Source of the DNA: Aquabacterium sp.
GTDB taxonomy: Bacteria > Pseudomonadota > Gammaproteobacteria > Burkholderiales > Burkholderiaceae_C
Direction: 5' to 3'
Assembly (NCBI RefSeq): GCF_029946005.1
Contig: NZ_JAQSDR010000015.1
Coordinates: forward strand, 62,001-126,000
Length of the DNA: 64,000 bases
Shown: piece after piece, positions 1 through 11,508 of the stretch
Layout: every line of letters starts with the position of its first letter
Position numbering within the stretch: position 1 is the first letter of the stretch
Position numbers and translations under genes: made by a program
The notes under the pieces: generated by a model
The model's input: the letters and a program-made list of their open reading frames with translations, nothing else
What the model was told of the DNA's origin: nothing
Databases searched by the model: none

Positions 1-274
1 CGTCTTGCGGGCAAGCGTGGCGGGCCACCCAATCCAAAGCCTCCATGCGCTGGACCAGGCCCGAGACGGCCGAGGGCGCCAGGTCCAGGGTCTCGGCCAG
101 TTGGCCCATGGTGGCGCCGTCTTCACGGGCTAGGCAGAACAGCACACCGCCTTGCGCGGGCGTGGGCGCCGTGATGCCATCGCGTGCGGCCTCGGCCTGT
201 TGCACGCCGATCCATTGCTGCAAGCGGCGCTGCGCACTGTTGAGCAAGAAGATGAGGCGGGGACGTTGGGCCAT
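1..274 (-). CDS. MarR-family transcriptional regulator, 3' end cut by window edge
   Basis: Reading leftwards from an ATG at 274, about 91 codons remain open to the window edge, so the C-terminal part is missing. The visible product has the start of a winged-helix DNA-binding domain: a helix around residues 38-50 followed by the MGQLAETLDLAPSAVSGLV helix-turn-helix, a pattern typical of MarR-type repressors. Such proteins bind palindromes near their own promoter and often release DNA on binding small phenolic or lipophilic ligands. A perfect 12-bp palindrome lies 25 bases upstream and is a candidate autoregulatory operator. The regulated function cannot be deduced, because the downstream genes are outside the window. 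Confidence 0.75.
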   Translation of the reverse strand, partial: MAQRPRLIFLLNSAQRRLQQWIGVQQAEAARDGITAPTPAQGGVLFCLAREDGATMGQLAETLDLAPSAVSGLVQRMEALDWVARHACPQD

Positions 275-298
275 GGCGGGTACTTTGCATGAATTTAT

Positions 299-310
299 TT
301 CGCATGCGAA
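299..310. promoter_or_regulatory. candidate MarR operator palindrome
   Basis: TTCGCATGCGAA is a perfect 12-bp palindrome 25 bases upstream of the MarR start codon. On the minus strand it directly follows a TATACT hexamer (310-315) that could serve as a -10 element, so a bound repressor would block the promoter. A related imperfect element, TTTGCATGAA, lies at 284-293. Assignment to this regulator is inferred from position only. Confidence 0.5.
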
Positions 311-330
311 GTATATAGCGCGCCAGCCAA

Positions 331-358
331 AAAGAAAAACCGGCGCAAAGGCCGGTTT
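331..358 (-). terminator. Rho-independent terminator of purH
   Basis: Read on the minus strand, this is an 8-bp perfect stem (AAACCGGC at 337-344 against GCCGGTTT at 351-358) with a 6-base loop, followed by a T-rich run. It sits 32 bases past the purH stop codon and so ends the dusB-fis-purH transcript. Confidence 0.85.
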
Positions 359-389
359 CTTCAACTCAGTCCGAAGATCAGTGAGTTCA

Positions 390-1973
390 TCAATGGCGGA
401 AGTGGCGCGTGCCCGTGAACACCATGGCGATGTCGCGCTCGTTGGCGGCGGCGATCACTTCATCGTCACGCATGCTGCCACCGGGGTGGATCACGCAAGT
501 CGCGCCCGCGTCGACCACCACGTCCAGGCCGTCTCGGAAGGGGAAGAAGGCATCCGACGCCACGGCCGAACCGGCCAGCGTCAAACCAGCGTGACCAGCC
601 TTGATCGAGGCGATGCGGGCCGAATCGAGGCGGCTCATCTGGCCAGCGCCCACGCCCATGGTCATGCCATCCTTGCAGAACACGATGGCGTTGCTCTTGA
701 CGAAGCGGGCCACGGTCCACGCGAACAACATGTCTTTCATCTGTTGCTCGGTGGGCTTGACTTCGCTGACCACCTTCACGTCACCGACCAGGTCGATGTT
801 GTCGGCCGATTGCAGCAGCATGCCGCCGCCCACGCGCTTGAAGTCGAGCGCGTTGCTCAGCTTGCTGATGGGCACTTCCAGCAGGCGCACGTTCTGCTTG
901 GCGGCATAGGCGGCGCGGGCTGCGGGCGTGATCGCGGGTGCAATGGCCACTTCCACGAACTGCTTGTTGGCGTTGATGGCCTCAACCACGTCGGCATCGA
1001 TGGGGCGGTTGAAGGCCATGATGCCGCCGAAGGCGCTGGTGGGGTCGGTCTTCAACGCCTTTTGATAGGCTTCCAAAGGCGTCGCGCCCACGGCCACGCC
1101 GCAAGGGTTGGCGTGCTTGACGATGACGCAAGCGCACTCTTCAAAGGCCTTGACGCATTCCCAGGCGGCATCGGCATCGGCGATGTTGTTGAAGCTCAGT
1201 TCCTTGCCCTGGATCTGGGTCCATTGCGACAGCGTGCCTTCCACGGGCTGGGCTTCGCGGTAGAAAGCAGCGGACTGGTGCGGGTTCTCGCCGTAGCGCA
1301 TGCCTTGCACCTTGTTCAACTGCAGGTTGAACACTTCAGGGTATTCAGCACGCACGGGCACGGCTTCGGTCTTCAACTCGCTGCCCGCTTCCAGTGCGGT
1401 CAGGTAGTTGGTGATCATGCCGTCGTAGGCGGCGGTGTGCGCGAACACCTTCTTGGCCAGCATGAACTTGGTCGTGCGGGTCAGGCCATCGCCCTTCAGT
1501 TCGGACAGCACTTGCGTGTAATCAACCGGGTCGATGATCACGGCCACGTCCTGCCAGTTCTTGGCGGCGGCGCGCAGCATGGTGGGGCCGCCGATGTCGA
1601 TGTTCTCGATGGCGTTTTCCAGCGTGCAATCGGCCTTGGCCGTGGCTTGCGCGAAAGGGTAGAGGTTGACCACCAGGATGTCGATGGTGTTGATGCCGTG
1701 TTCTTTCAAAGCAGCCATGTGCTCGGGCAAGTCACGGCGGGCCAGCAGGCCGCCGTGCACGCGCGGGTGCAGGGTCTTGACGCGGCCATCCAGCATCTCG
1801 GGGAAGCCCGTCACCTCGGACACTTCGGTCACTGGCAGGCCCTTGTCGGCCAGCAGCTTGGCGGTGCCGCCCGTGGACAACAGTTTCACGCCTTGGGCGT
1901 GCAGCGCTTGCGCGAATTCAACAATGCCGGTCTTGTCGGACACGGACAACAGCGCGGTGAGGTTTTGGCTCAT
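390..1973 (-). CDS. purH: Bifunctional AICAR transformylase / IMP cyclohydrolase
   Basis: This cytosolic enzyme performs the last two steps of de novo purine synthesis: 10-formyl-THF-dependent formylation of AICAR to FAICAR, then ring closure to IMP. The 527-residue length is normal for the family. The N-terminal cyclohydrolase domain shows STGGTAKLL and [15 protein letters not shown] (about residues 34-72). The C-terminal transformylase domain carries the catalytic Lys-His of KHANPCGVA near residue 285 and ends in an [12 protein letters not shown] motif. It lies 48 bases after fis and is followed by a strong terminator, so it is probably the last gene of a dusB-fis-purH transcript. Confidence 0.97.
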   Translation of the reverse strand: MSQNLTALLSVSDKTGIVEFAQALHAQGVKLLSTGGTAKLLADKGLPVTEVSEVTGFPEMLDGRVKTLHPRVHGGLLARRDLPEHMAALKEHGINTIDILVVNLYPFAQATAKADCTLENAIENIDIGGPTMLRAAAKNWQDVAVIIDPVDYTQVLSELKGDGLTRTTKFMLAKKVFAHTAAYDGMITNYLTALEAGSELKTEAVPVRAEYPEVFNLQLNKVQGMRYGENPHQSAAFYREAQPVEGTLSQWTQIQGKELSFNNIADADAAWECVKAFEECACVIVKHANPCGVAVGATPLEAYQKALKTDPTSAFGGIMAFNRPIDADVVEAINANKQFVEVAIAPAITPAARAAYAAKQNVRLLEVPISKLSNALDFKRVGGGMLLQSADNIDLVGDVKVVSEVKPTEQQMKDMLFAWTVARFVKSNAIVFCKDGMTMGVGAGQMSRLDSARIASIKAGHAGLTLAGSAVASDAFFPFRDGLDVVVDAGATCVIHPGGSMRDDEVIAAANERDIAMVFTGTRHFRH

Positions 1974-2021
1974 GGGGGATGCTTCAGGTCAGAGATAAAA
2001 ACGAAACAGGTTCTTCTTGGG

Positions 2022-2261
2022 TCACTTGATGAGCTTGTGCTCGATCAGCTTGCGGCGCAGGGTGTTGCGGTTGATGCCCAGCCATTCGGCGGCGCGCGAC
2101 TGGTTGCCCTCGGCGCGTTGCATCACCACTTCGAGCATGGGCCGCTCAACCGCGTTGACGACCATGTCGTACACGGCGAACGGCTCGGCGCCCCGCAGGT
2201 CATGGAAGTAGCCTTCCAGGTTGTCTTTGATGCAGTCTTGGATGTTCTTTTTGCTACTCAT
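2022..2261 (-). CDS. fis: Fis-family nucleoid-associated DNA-binding protein
   Basis: This is a small (79 aa) nucleoid protein that bends DNA and modulates rRNA promoters, recombination and global transcription. The C-terminal helix-turn-helix reads NQSRAAEWLGINRNTLRRKL, the Fis/NtrC C-terminal signature. The N-terminal half matches the dimerisation core of betaproteobacterial Fis, which is shorter than the enterobacterial protein. It follows dusB by only 6 bases, the conserved dusB-fis arrangement, and precedes purH, so the three are likely cotranscribed. Confidence 0.93.
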   Translation of the reverse strand: MSSKKNIQDCIKDNLEGYFHDLRGAEPFAVYDMVVNAVERPMLEVVMQRAEGNQSRAAEWLGINRNTLRRKLIEHKLIK

Positions 2262-2267
2262 GGTGCT

Positions 2268-3338
2268 TCAGTTCGCCATGCACAGCGCCGACTCGGTCGG
2301 CAGCGTGGCGTCGTCATGGTCTTCGCTGAGCGCGGCGGTCAGGTTCGGCAAGCGAACGTGGCTCAGGCTCAGCTGGTCAAAAAAATCCGTCACGGCCTGC
2401 ACTTGGGCCGAACAGACGTCCAGGGTGTTCATGTGGCTGCGAAATGCTTCGCCACCGGGCAATGCGCGCACGGCCCAACCGATGTGCTTGCGCGCAGTGC
2501 GCACGCCCGCAAATTCGCCATACAGGCCGTAGTGGTCGTCCAGGTGCTCCAGCAGCCATTGCTTGACCTGTTCGGTCAAAGGCTGGGCGCGGTGCTCACC
2601 GGTGGCCAGAAAGTGTGCAATGTCACCGAAGATCCAGGGGCGACCTTGCGCGGCGCGGCCGACCATGATGGCGTCGGCGCCGGTGTAGCGCAGCACCTCC
2701 AGCGCTTTTTCGGGGCTGACGATGTCGCCATTGGCCACCACCGGCACCTTCACCGCCGCTTTGACGGCGGCGATGGTGTCGTATTCGGCCAAGCCCTTGT
2801 AGCCTTGCTCGCGGGTGCGCCCGTGCACGGTCAGCATGGCGATGCCGGCGCTTTCCGCCAAGCGGGCAATGCGTTCGGCGTTCTTGTTCAAGGCCGACCA
2901 GCCGGTGCGCATCTTCAAGGTCACGGGCACGTTGTGGGGCGCACAGGCGGCCACTACCGCTTCCACGATCTGCAATGCGAGCGTCTCGTCTTGCATCAGG
3001 GCCGAGCCCGCCCACTTGTTGCACACCTTCTTGGCCGGGCAACCCATGTTGATGTCGATGATCTGGGCGCCCCGGTCGATGTTGTAGGCGGCGGCCTCGG
3101 CCATCATGGCCGCATCGGTGCCCGCGATCTGCACGGCGATCGGCGCGGTCTCGCCTTCGTGGTTGGAACGGCGCGAAGTCTTCAGCGTGTTCCACAGCTC
3201 TTTGCGGCTGGTCACCATTTCGCTCACGGCGTAACCCGCGCCCAACCGCTTGCACAGTTGGCGGAACGGCCGGTCGGTCACCCCGGCCATGGGGGCCACG
3301 AACAGGCGATTCGGCAGGGAAATGGGACCGATGTGCAT
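2268..3338 (-). CDS. dusB: tRNA-dihydrouridine synthase B
   Basis: This FMN-dependent enzyme reduces specific uridines to dihydrouridine in the D-loop of tRNA. The product (356 aa from the chosen start) has the family features APMAGVTDRPFR at the N-terminus, DINMGCPAKKVCNK with the catalytic Cys around residue 100, the MRTGW substrate-binding stretch, and GADAIMVGRAAQGRPW near the FMN phosphate site. The frame is open 30 bases further upstream, but ATG at 3338 (MHIGPISLPN) fits the usual DusB N-terminus. It heads the dusB-fis-purH group and is preceded by a good sigma-70-like promoter. Confidence 0.95.
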   Translation of the reverse strand: MHIGPISLPNRLFVAPMAGVTDRPFRQLCKRLGAGYAVSEMVTSRKELWNTLKTSRRSNHEGETAPIAVQIAGTDAAMMAEAAAYNIDRGAQIIDINMGCPAKKVCNKWAGSALMQDETLALQIVEAVVAACAPHNVPVTLKMRTGWSALNKNAERIARLAESAGIAMLTVHGRTREQGYKGLAEYDTIAAVKAAVKVPVVANGDIVSPEKALEVLRYTGADAIMVGRAAQGRPWIFGDIAHFLATGEHRAQPLTEQVKQWLLEHLDDHYGLYGEFAGVRTARKHIGWAVRALPGGEAFRSHMNTLDVCSAQVQAVTDFFDQLSLSHVRLPNLTAALSEDHDDATLPTESALCMAN

Positions 3339-3432
3339 TGAAATGGTGCGAGCCGGCGGGCCAGACAAGACGACGCAGCCCCGGCGCTTGCAACGTTGCA
3401 GGGGCGGCCAGGGCTGCTTAAAAAGGAGGCAG

Positions 3433-3462
3433 AGTATAGCCTCGGGCCTGCAAATTCAGCAA
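3433..3462 (-). promoter_or_regulatory. Putative sigma-70 promoter of dusB-fis-purH
   Basis: On the minus strand, TTGCTG (3457-3462) and TATACT (3433-3438) are separated by 18 bases. The -10 hexamer matches the consensus at 5 of 6 positions. It lies about 95 bases upstream of the dusB ATG at 3338, in the gap between dusB and the 3' end of the ABC transporter gene. Confidence 0.5.
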
Positions 3463-3479
3463 GCCTTTTGGGGGCGGTT

Positions 3480-5324
3480 TTAACCCCCTAGGTCGGCATG
3501 CTGCTCGCTCTGCTGCAAGCGCCACATTTGCGCGTATCGGCCATTGGCCGCTGATAAATGCGCGTGTGTGCCGCGCTCGATGATCCGCCCCGCTTCCATC
3601 ACCAGGATCTCATGCGCGTGCACGATCGTGGAGAGGCGGTGCGCGATGATCAACACGGTTTTGCCTTGCGCCACGGCTGCCAGTTCGGTCTGGATGGCGC
3701 GCTCGTTGGCCGAATCGAGCGCCGAGGTGGCCTCGTCAAACACCAGGATCGGCGGGTCTTTCAACAGCGTGCGCGCAATCGCCACGCGCTGCTTTTCACC
3801 ACCCGATAATTTCAAACCGCGCTCCCCCACGATGGTGTCGTAACCCTTGGGCACACTGACGATGAAGTCGTGGATGCGGGCCGAACGCGCCGCCGCTTCC
3901 ACCTCTTCGCGCGTGGCCTCGGGTCGGCCGTAAGCGATGTTGTAGGCCACGGTGTCGTTGAAGAGCACGGTGTCCTGCGGCACGATGCCAATGCTGCGGC
4001 GCAGGCTGTCTTGCGTCAAACCACGCACGTCGTGGCCATTGACCGAGATGCGGCCCTGGCCAGGCGCGATGTCATAGAAGCGGTAGAGCAGGCGCGCCAA
4101 GGTGGACTTGCCCGAGCCGGAAGGGCCCACCACCGCCACCGTCTGGCCCGCCGGGATCTCGAAGCTCAGGTCGTGCAAGATGGGGCGGTCGGCATCGTAG
4201 GCAAAGTTGACATGGTCGAACCTCACCGACGGCGGGCCTTTGAGCAGCAGCGGCTTGGCATCCGGCGCGTCGGCCACTTCGCGCTCGCGCTCCATGAGGT
4301 TGAACATCTTGTCCAGGTCGGTGAGCGACTGCTTGATCTCACGGTAGATCACGCCCAGGAAGTTCAACGGGATGTAGAGCTGGATCATGAAAGCGTTGAC
4401 CATCACCAGGTCGCCCACGGTCATGCGGCCCGCGACCACACCTTCGGTGGCGCGCCACAGCATCACGATCAGGCCCGTGGCAATGATGGTTTGCTGGCCC
4501 GCGTTCAAGAACGACAGGCTGCGCTGGGCCTTCACGGCCACGCTGCGCAGGCGGTCCAGGCTTTCGTCATAGCGGCTTGTTTCGAAGGCTTCGTTGTTGA
4601 AGTACTTCACCGTCTCGAAGTTCAGCAGCGAGTCGATGGCGCGCGTGTGCGCTTTGGAGTCGAGCTCGTTCATTTCGCGCCTGAAGCGCGTGCGCCGATG
4701 CGTCACGGTCACCGTGAAGGTCACGTAGACCACCAGCGCCGTCAAGGTGATCCACGCAAAGGCCACGTCGAACTTGGTGGCCAGCAAGGTGAGCACCAGC
4801 GCCACCTCGATCAGCGTGGGGATGATGCTGTACAGCGAGTACGAGATCAGCGAATGCACGGCGCGGGTGCCCCGCTCGATGTCACGGGTCATGCCCCCCG
4901 TTTGGCGCTCCAGGTGGAAGCGCAGGCTGAGCGCGTGCAGGTGCGCGAACACCTGCAGCGAGATGCGCCGCGCCGCGCCCTCGGTGGCCTTGGCGAACAC
5001 CAGTTCGCGCAGTTCCGTGAACAGCGAGGTGGACAGGCGCAGCAGGCCATAGGCCAGCAGCAAGCCCAAGGGCACGACCATCAGGGCCTGCGCGCTGCCA
5101 GCGCTGGGCGCCAGGCGGTCGACCAGGTTTTTGAGCAGCAAGGGCACGCCCACGTTGGCCAGCTTGGCGCCCAGCATGAAGGCCAACGCCAGCACCACGC
5201 GGACCTTGTACTCCCACAAATACGGCCACAGGCGTGACAAAGTGTCGATGTCGGAACGACGGATTTCCGTTTGCGTGGCGGAAGTCGGATTTTCAGGGGG
5301 CTGGGCGGTCGGGGTGCGTCGCAT
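3480..5324 (-). CDS. Atm1/HMT1-type ABC transporter, fused permease and ATPase
   Basis: This is an inner-membrane half-transporter of 614 aa that should act as a homodimer. The N-terminal region holds about six transmembrane helices, and a long cytosolic linker has ETVKYFNNE, a signature of the Atm1/HMT1 (ABCB7-like) subfamily. The C-terminal ATPase has Walker A GPSGSGKST near residue 400, signature LSGGEKQRVAIART, Walker B ILVFDEATSALD and the switch His in IIAHRLST. Family members export glutathione-linked sulfur compounds or heavy-metal glutathione complexes; the substrate here is inferred. It stands alone and is divergent from the thioesterase gene 57 bases away. Confidence 0.88.
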   Translation of the reverse strand: MRRTPTAQPPENPTSATQTEIRRSDIDTLSRLWPYLWEYKVRVVLALAFMLGAKLANVGVPLLLKNLVDRLAPSAGSAQALMVVPLGLLLAYGLLRLSTSLFTELRELVFAKATEGAARRISLQVFAHLHALSLRFHLERQTGGMTRDIERGTRAVHSLISYSLYSIIPTLIEVALVLTLLATKFDVAFAWITLTALVVYVTFTVTVTHRRTRFRREMNELDSKAHTRAIDSLLNFETVKYFNNEAFETSRYDESLDRLRSVAVKAQRSLSFLNAGQQTIIATGLIVMLWRATEGVVAGRMTVGDLVMVNAFMIQLYIPLNFLGVIYREIKQSLTDLDKMFNLMEREREVADAPDAKPLLLKGPPSVRFDHVNFAYDADRPILHDLSFEIPAGQTVAVVGPSGSGKSTLARLLYRFYDIAPGQGRISVNGHDVRGLTQDSLRRSIGIVPQDTVLFNDTVAYNIAYGRPEATREEVEAAARSARIHDFIVSVPKGYDTIVGERGLKLSGGEKQRVAIARTLLKDPPILVFDEATSALDSANERAIQTELAAVAQGKTVLIIAHRLSTIVHAHEILVMEAGRIIERGTHAHLSAANGRYAQMWRLQQSEQHADLGG

Positions 5325-5380
5325 TCTGGAACAATGGTTTCTACCTACTCGTTGGACGTCGATTGTCGACCGGATTCCCC

Positions 5381-5803
5381 ATGACTGCTGCCACGCACCG
5401 CAATACCCTCCTGACCCCGCCCGATCTGGCGCCCGACATGGAACTCGTCATGCGGGTGCCCCCCATGCCGCGCGACTCGAACGGCAACGGCGACATCTTC
5501 GGCGGCTGGATCATGTCGCAGGTGGACTTGGCGGGCTCCGTGCTGCCGGGCCGCATCGCCAAGGGGCGCATCGCCACGGTGGCGGTCAAGGAGTTCGTGT
5601 TCCGTTCGGCCGTGTCCGTGGGTGACCTGCTGTCCTTTTATTGCCGCGTGGACCACATCGGCAACACGTCGATCACGGTGCACGTTGAAGTCTGGGCCGA
5701 GCGTCGGCCCTCCGATCCGCACCTGGTCAAGGTGACCGAGGCCAAGGTGACTTACGTGGCCACCGACAGTGAAGGCAGGCCGCGGCCCGTGCCCAAGGAC
5801 TGA
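5381..5803 (+). CDS. Acyl-CoA thioesterase, YciA-like hotdog fold
   Basis: The 140-aa single-domain hotdog protein matches the YciA/BACH family, which hydrolyses a range of acyl-CoAs to free acid and CoA and is usually hexameric. The diagnostic stretch NGNGDIFGGWIMSQVDLAGS contains the catalytic Asp, and VAVKEFVFRSAVSVGDLLSFY follows as expected. The frame is open far upstream, but that region overlaps the divergent ABC gene; the ATG at 5381 gives the normal family N-terminus. Confidence 0.9.
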   Translation: MTAATHRNTLLTPPDLAPDMELVMRVPPMPRDSNGNGDIFGGWIMSQVDLAGSVLPGRIAKGRIATVAVKEFVFRSAVSVGDLLSFYCRVDHIGNTSITVHVEVWAERRPSDPHLVKVTEAKVTYVATDSEGRPRPVPKD

Positions 5804-5821
5804 GGCGCCCCTGGCCAATGA

Positions 5822-7462
5822 TCAGGGCAGCACGATTGCCTTGAGCGACTGGGGGGTGTCTGCTTGAAAAAGCCACCTGGCCCGGGCACTCCCGGGCGAA
5901 GCGCTGCTGCCAAACTCCTCCAACATCGCCCTGTAGCTGCGATCAACATAATCGACATCGCCCAGCAAATCCCAGGTTGAAGGATCAGCCGGCGGTGACA
6001 GAGGCCCCAGGTTGACGACGGTGTCGGTGCTCAGGCGGTAGCTGCGCAAACGATCGGCTCGGCAATTGTTGGGCTGCCCACCAACCTCGCACCAAAACAG
6101 GTGCGAAGTGGTGCTCTCACCATGGTTGATCTGCCGCTCGTTGATCCCGTAGAAATAGCGGGCACCAGTGACCAAGGTGGTGGGCGGCTGCACCGCACTG
6201 TTGGCCACAAAGCGTTTGAGCGTCACAAAGCCTTGACTCGAATCACGCTCGGTGCTTGAGCCATACACGACCACTTCACCGGCAATGCCTGCCAGAAAAT
6301 AGTTCGAACCATCAACGAGTGTCTCGATGAGACGAGGCTTGCTATCGCCGTTTTTACTGACCACCCAAAGCGTCGAATCAAGATTCTGCGCACCTTGCAC
6401 GATGAGCAGTGAACTGGGCGTTTGTGCAATGACATCCAGGCCGTCGCCACCCTGGGGCAAGTCGGTCAGCAAACTGACGACGCCCTGCGGATCGATGCGA
6501 TACACCTTTGAGTCTTGAGAGAAGTAAACATGCCGGGCATCCGTGCCCACGAAGCCAAGCGGAGCATCGGTCAGGGTTGCCACGGCCGGGCCCAGGCTGG
6601 CCTCGCCATTGAGCCAACTCAAAGTGGTGATGGTCCGGCCCACACGGACCAAGGCCTTGTGCGCGTCTGTGGGGTGGGCGCTGAAGATGTCAACCGTCTG
6701 AAGAGTGAACCCGTTGGTCACCGGACGCAGTTTGGCCGTGCTGGTGTCAACGGCATACACGGCGCCCAACCAGGGCACATAACCGTAAATCCAGGTGAGT
6801 TCGCCCTGGGCGTTGTATTCCCAGACCAGCACTTTCTCGCGTCCGAATGGTGAACCAGCAGGTGCCACAGCACTGCCAAAATCCGAGCGGACAAAAACGA
6901 ATTGGTTGTCTAGCCCCTGACGGCAATCATGGTCGTCACCCGCCGTCTCGACCCTCAACCAACTGGCGATGGCATCCAGCCGGGCTATTTTGGTTTCCCA
7001 GATGCCACAGGCGTCGATCACGTTGGAGATCCGTGTTTCCACACCAGCCTGGGTACCGACCAGCGGCGCCTGGAACAAGTGACCCTCACCGTTGTCGTAA
7101 CGACGGATGAAGAATAGCACCGAGGCGTTTTCACGAGTGCCCCCTTGTCCATTGGCGGATGGCGTGAAAGCTCCACCAAGTTCGTAGCCGCCACCGGGCC
7201 CCACGGGGATCGATTTGAAGACCTCGCCCGTGGCCGGATTCACCAAGTGCAATTGGTGGGCGTTCAACCCCGTGGCCCCTGCAGGAGAGCTTTCAGTGAC
7301 GAGGTAGGCCGAGCTGGCGTTGCCGCCGACGCCGGACGGCTGGCGATTGTCATTGGCCGACTTGGGCGAATCAGACCCGCCACCGCAGGCTGTCAACACC
7401 AGGCCCATTGCCACCAAGGTGCAAGCATGGCGCCACCGACCCCAACCCATACTGCTCGACAT
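5822..7462 (-). CDS. Large predicted lipoprotein of unknown function
   Basis: The product is 546 aa from ATG 7462 (a second ATG at 7450 is also possible). It begins with a basic region, a hydrophobic segment and a clear lipobox, VLTACGGGS, so it should be processed by signal peptidase II and anchored by its Cys. The rest is beta-rich and contains recurring blade-like phrases such as GTDARHVYFSQDSKVYRID and GIAGEVVVYGSS, suggesting a beta-propeller. No catalytic motif was recognised. The gene converges on the thioesterase gene with a gap of 18 bases. A surface-binding role is plausible but unproven. Confidence 0.75.
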   Translation of the reverse strand: MSSSMGWGRWRHACTLVAMGLVLTACGGGSDSPKSANDNRQPSGVGGNASSAYLVTESSPAGATGLNAHQLHLVNPATGEVFKSIPVGPGGGYELGGAFTPSANGQGGTRENASVLFFIRRYDNGEGHLFQAPLVGTQAGVETRISNVIDACGIWETKIARLDAIASWLRVETAGDDHDCRQGLDNQFVFVRSDFGSAVAPAGSPFGREKVLVWEYNAQGELTWIYGYVPWLGAVYAVDTSTAKLRPVTNGFTLQTVDIFSAHPTDAHKALVRVGRTITTLSWLNGEASLGPAVATLTDAPLGFVGTDARHVYFSQDSKVYRIDPQGVVSLLTDLPQGGDGLDVIAQTPSSLLIVQGAQNLDSTLWVVSKNGDSKPRLIETLVDGSNYFLAGIAGEVVVYGSSTERDSSQGFVTLKRFVANSAVQPPTTLVTGARYFYGINERQINHGESTTSHLFWCEVGGQPNNCRADRLRSYRLSTDTVVNLGPLSPPADPSTWDLLGDVDYVDRSYRAMLEEFGSSASPGSARARWLFQADTPQSLKAIVLP

Positions 7463-7651
7463 CACTGCTCGTTCCCTGCACTTGTTCTGAATTCCAAACC
7501 CAGATTGTGGCCATCCACCCGGATAACGGGAATACCCGAAACCGGGGGCCATGCGCGCAAGCAATCCTTGGCGGAAAAGCCGTCGGCCGCGGCGACGCTA
7601 CGCTGATCCGCCAAGCGGTCTACACTGAACCGCAAACTGCAGGAGACAAGC

Positions 7652-8158
7652 ATGAACAAGCAACGCAATCATTACGTACCCGCTTCCGTCCTGAAAGCCA
7701 AGGCCTTGCCCGACCAACGCCGCTTGATGCGCACTGTTGGGTGGCTGGTCGGCGCGGCCTTGCTGGTCGGCAGCCTGACCATCGGCCTGCGCGCGCAGGC
7801 AGCCACCTCAAGCGCTGCTAGCTGCACGCCCGCCACTTGCGGCAAAGTCACCTCGGTCACCGCCCGACAAGTCAAGGGCCAAGGCTCGGGCGTCGGCGTG
7901 GTGGGTGGCGCGGTGCTGGGCGGCCTCGTTGGCAACCAGCTGGGCAAAGGCACGGGCAACACCGTGCTGACCGTGGGCGGCGCCGTGGCAGGTGGCTTTG
8001 CCGGCAACGAGGTCGAGAAGAACATCAAGAAGCACACCGTCTACCGCACCTCGGTGCGCATGGGCGATGGCACGGTTCATGAATACACCTTGAACACGCA
8101 GTACGCGACAGGCGCCAAGGTGTCGGTCATCAATGGCCGCGTGAGGGCCCGCGACTAA
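7652..8158 (+). CDS. Glycine-zipper 2TM-domain envelope protein
   Basis: This 168-aa protein has an N-terminal hydrophobic segment (about residues 29-50) that may be a signal peptide or anchor. A Gly-rich region, VGGAVLGGLVGNQLGKGTG followed by VGGAVAGGFAGNEVEK, is the glycine-zipper 2TM domain (Rick_17kDa/SlyB-like) of outer-membrane lipoprotein relatives. The C-terminal part, HTVYRTSVRMGDGTVHEYT, is the usual beta extension. An AGGAG ribosome-binding site supports the start. No lipobox is obvious, because the hydrophobic segment ends in ARAQA-like residues rather than LxxC. A role in envelope integrity is inferred from the family. Confidence 0.8.
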   Translation: MNKQRNHYVPASVLKAKALPDQRRLMRTVGWLVGAALLVGSLTIGLRAQAATSSAASCTPATCGKVTSVTARQVKGQGSGVGVVGGAVLGGLVGNQLGKGTGNTVLTVGGAVAGGFAGNEVEKNIKKHTVYRTSVRMGDGTVHEYTLNTQYATGAKVSVINGRVRARD

Positions 8159-8191
8159 CCCCCTTTCCTTCTTCAAAAGCAGTACCGGGTC

Positions 8192-10548
<2,357 letters not shown>

Positions 10549-10552
<4 letters not shown>

Positions 10553-11367
10553 GTGAGCCTGGCTGGTCTGCGCGGCCGGTGCTGCGCTCCAGCCCCGATG
10601 GCGCGGCCACGCCTGGCGAAGAAGCCGTGGCCGTGGAAGCCCCCGTGGCCTTGCTGTTCAACGGCGTGTCGCACGTGGTGATGATGGCCACCCCTTTGAG
10701 CCTGAGTGAGCTGGGCCTGGGCTTTGCCTTGAGCGAAGGCTTGCTGGACGACGCGGCGCAGTGCTACGGCATCGACGTGGTGCCCACCCCGTTGGGTTGG
10801 GAAGTGCGACTGGAGGTGGCCACGCGCAGCTTTGCCCGGCTGCAGGAACGCCGTCGCCAGATGACTGGCCGCACGGGTTGCGGCGTGTGCGGCATTGAAA
10901 GCCTGCAGCAGTGGGCGCAGCCTCCTTCTCGCCCGGCTGATTGGTCAGTGCCAGACTGGCTGAGCTCGTGGCGCGCTGACGATGCGCCAGCCCAGTCCGC
11001 CGTGCAAACCGCCTTGCTTGATCTGCCCGGTCGGCAAGTCCTCAACGCCCAAACTGGCGCCCTGCACGCCGCCGCCTGGGTCACGCCACAAGGCCAGCTT
11101 CTGCAAGTGTTTGAAGATGTGGGCCGACACAACGCGCTCGACAAACTGCTGGGTCACCTGGCGCGATCTGGTGCGCCCATGAGCGAAGGCTGGGTGCTGA
11201 TGACCAGCCGCGCCAGCCACGAGCTGGTGCACAAGTGCATCCGCGCGGGCGTGCCTTTGCTGGCCACGGTGTCGGCACCCACCTCATTGGCCATCGATGC
11301 CGCGCACGCGGGCCAGTTGCGCCTGTGGGCCTGGTGCCGTGATGGCCGTTTCAGCACCTTCGCCTGA
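10549..11367 (+). CDS. fdhD: FdhD sulfurtransferase for molybdoenzyme maturation
   Basis: FdhD carries sulfur from cysteine desulfurase to the molybdenum cofactor of formate-dehydrogenase-type enzymes. The 272-aa product shows the conserved TGRTGCGVCGIESL loop, whose Cys pair accepts sulfur, and the later FEDVGRHNALDKLLG and LMTSRASHELVHKC blocks of the family. Translation is coupled to the upstream oxidoreductase by a 4-base overlap, which supports that protein as its client. Confidence 0.93.
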
Positions 11368-11429
11368 CAGATTTTGGGCGCAGCTGGACCACCGGCCGCG
11401 TTTCAACCCGTTACACCAACACCCCAACA

Positions 11430-11449
11430 GGGGGCCTTGCCGGGCCCCC
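11430..11449 (+). terminator. Possible terminator hairpin after fdhD
   Basis: GGGGGCC (11430-11436) pairs with GGCCCCC (11443-11449) across a 6-base loop, 60 bases after the fdhD stop and 60 before vgrG. The stem is very stable, but the following T run is only two bases, so termination strength is uncertain. Confidence 0.4.
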
Positions 11450-11508
11450 TTCGGCCCTCAGAATCCCCCCTGCATTTGCACACCTAAAACAATGTCAGGG
11501 AAGCCCTC

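Noticed and set aside
45..3341. Very long plus-strand open frame opposite purH, fis and dusB
   Set aside because: It is antisense to well-supported genes, rich in His, Gly, Val, Arg and Gln as expected from high GC in mirrored codon positions, and has no recognisable domain.
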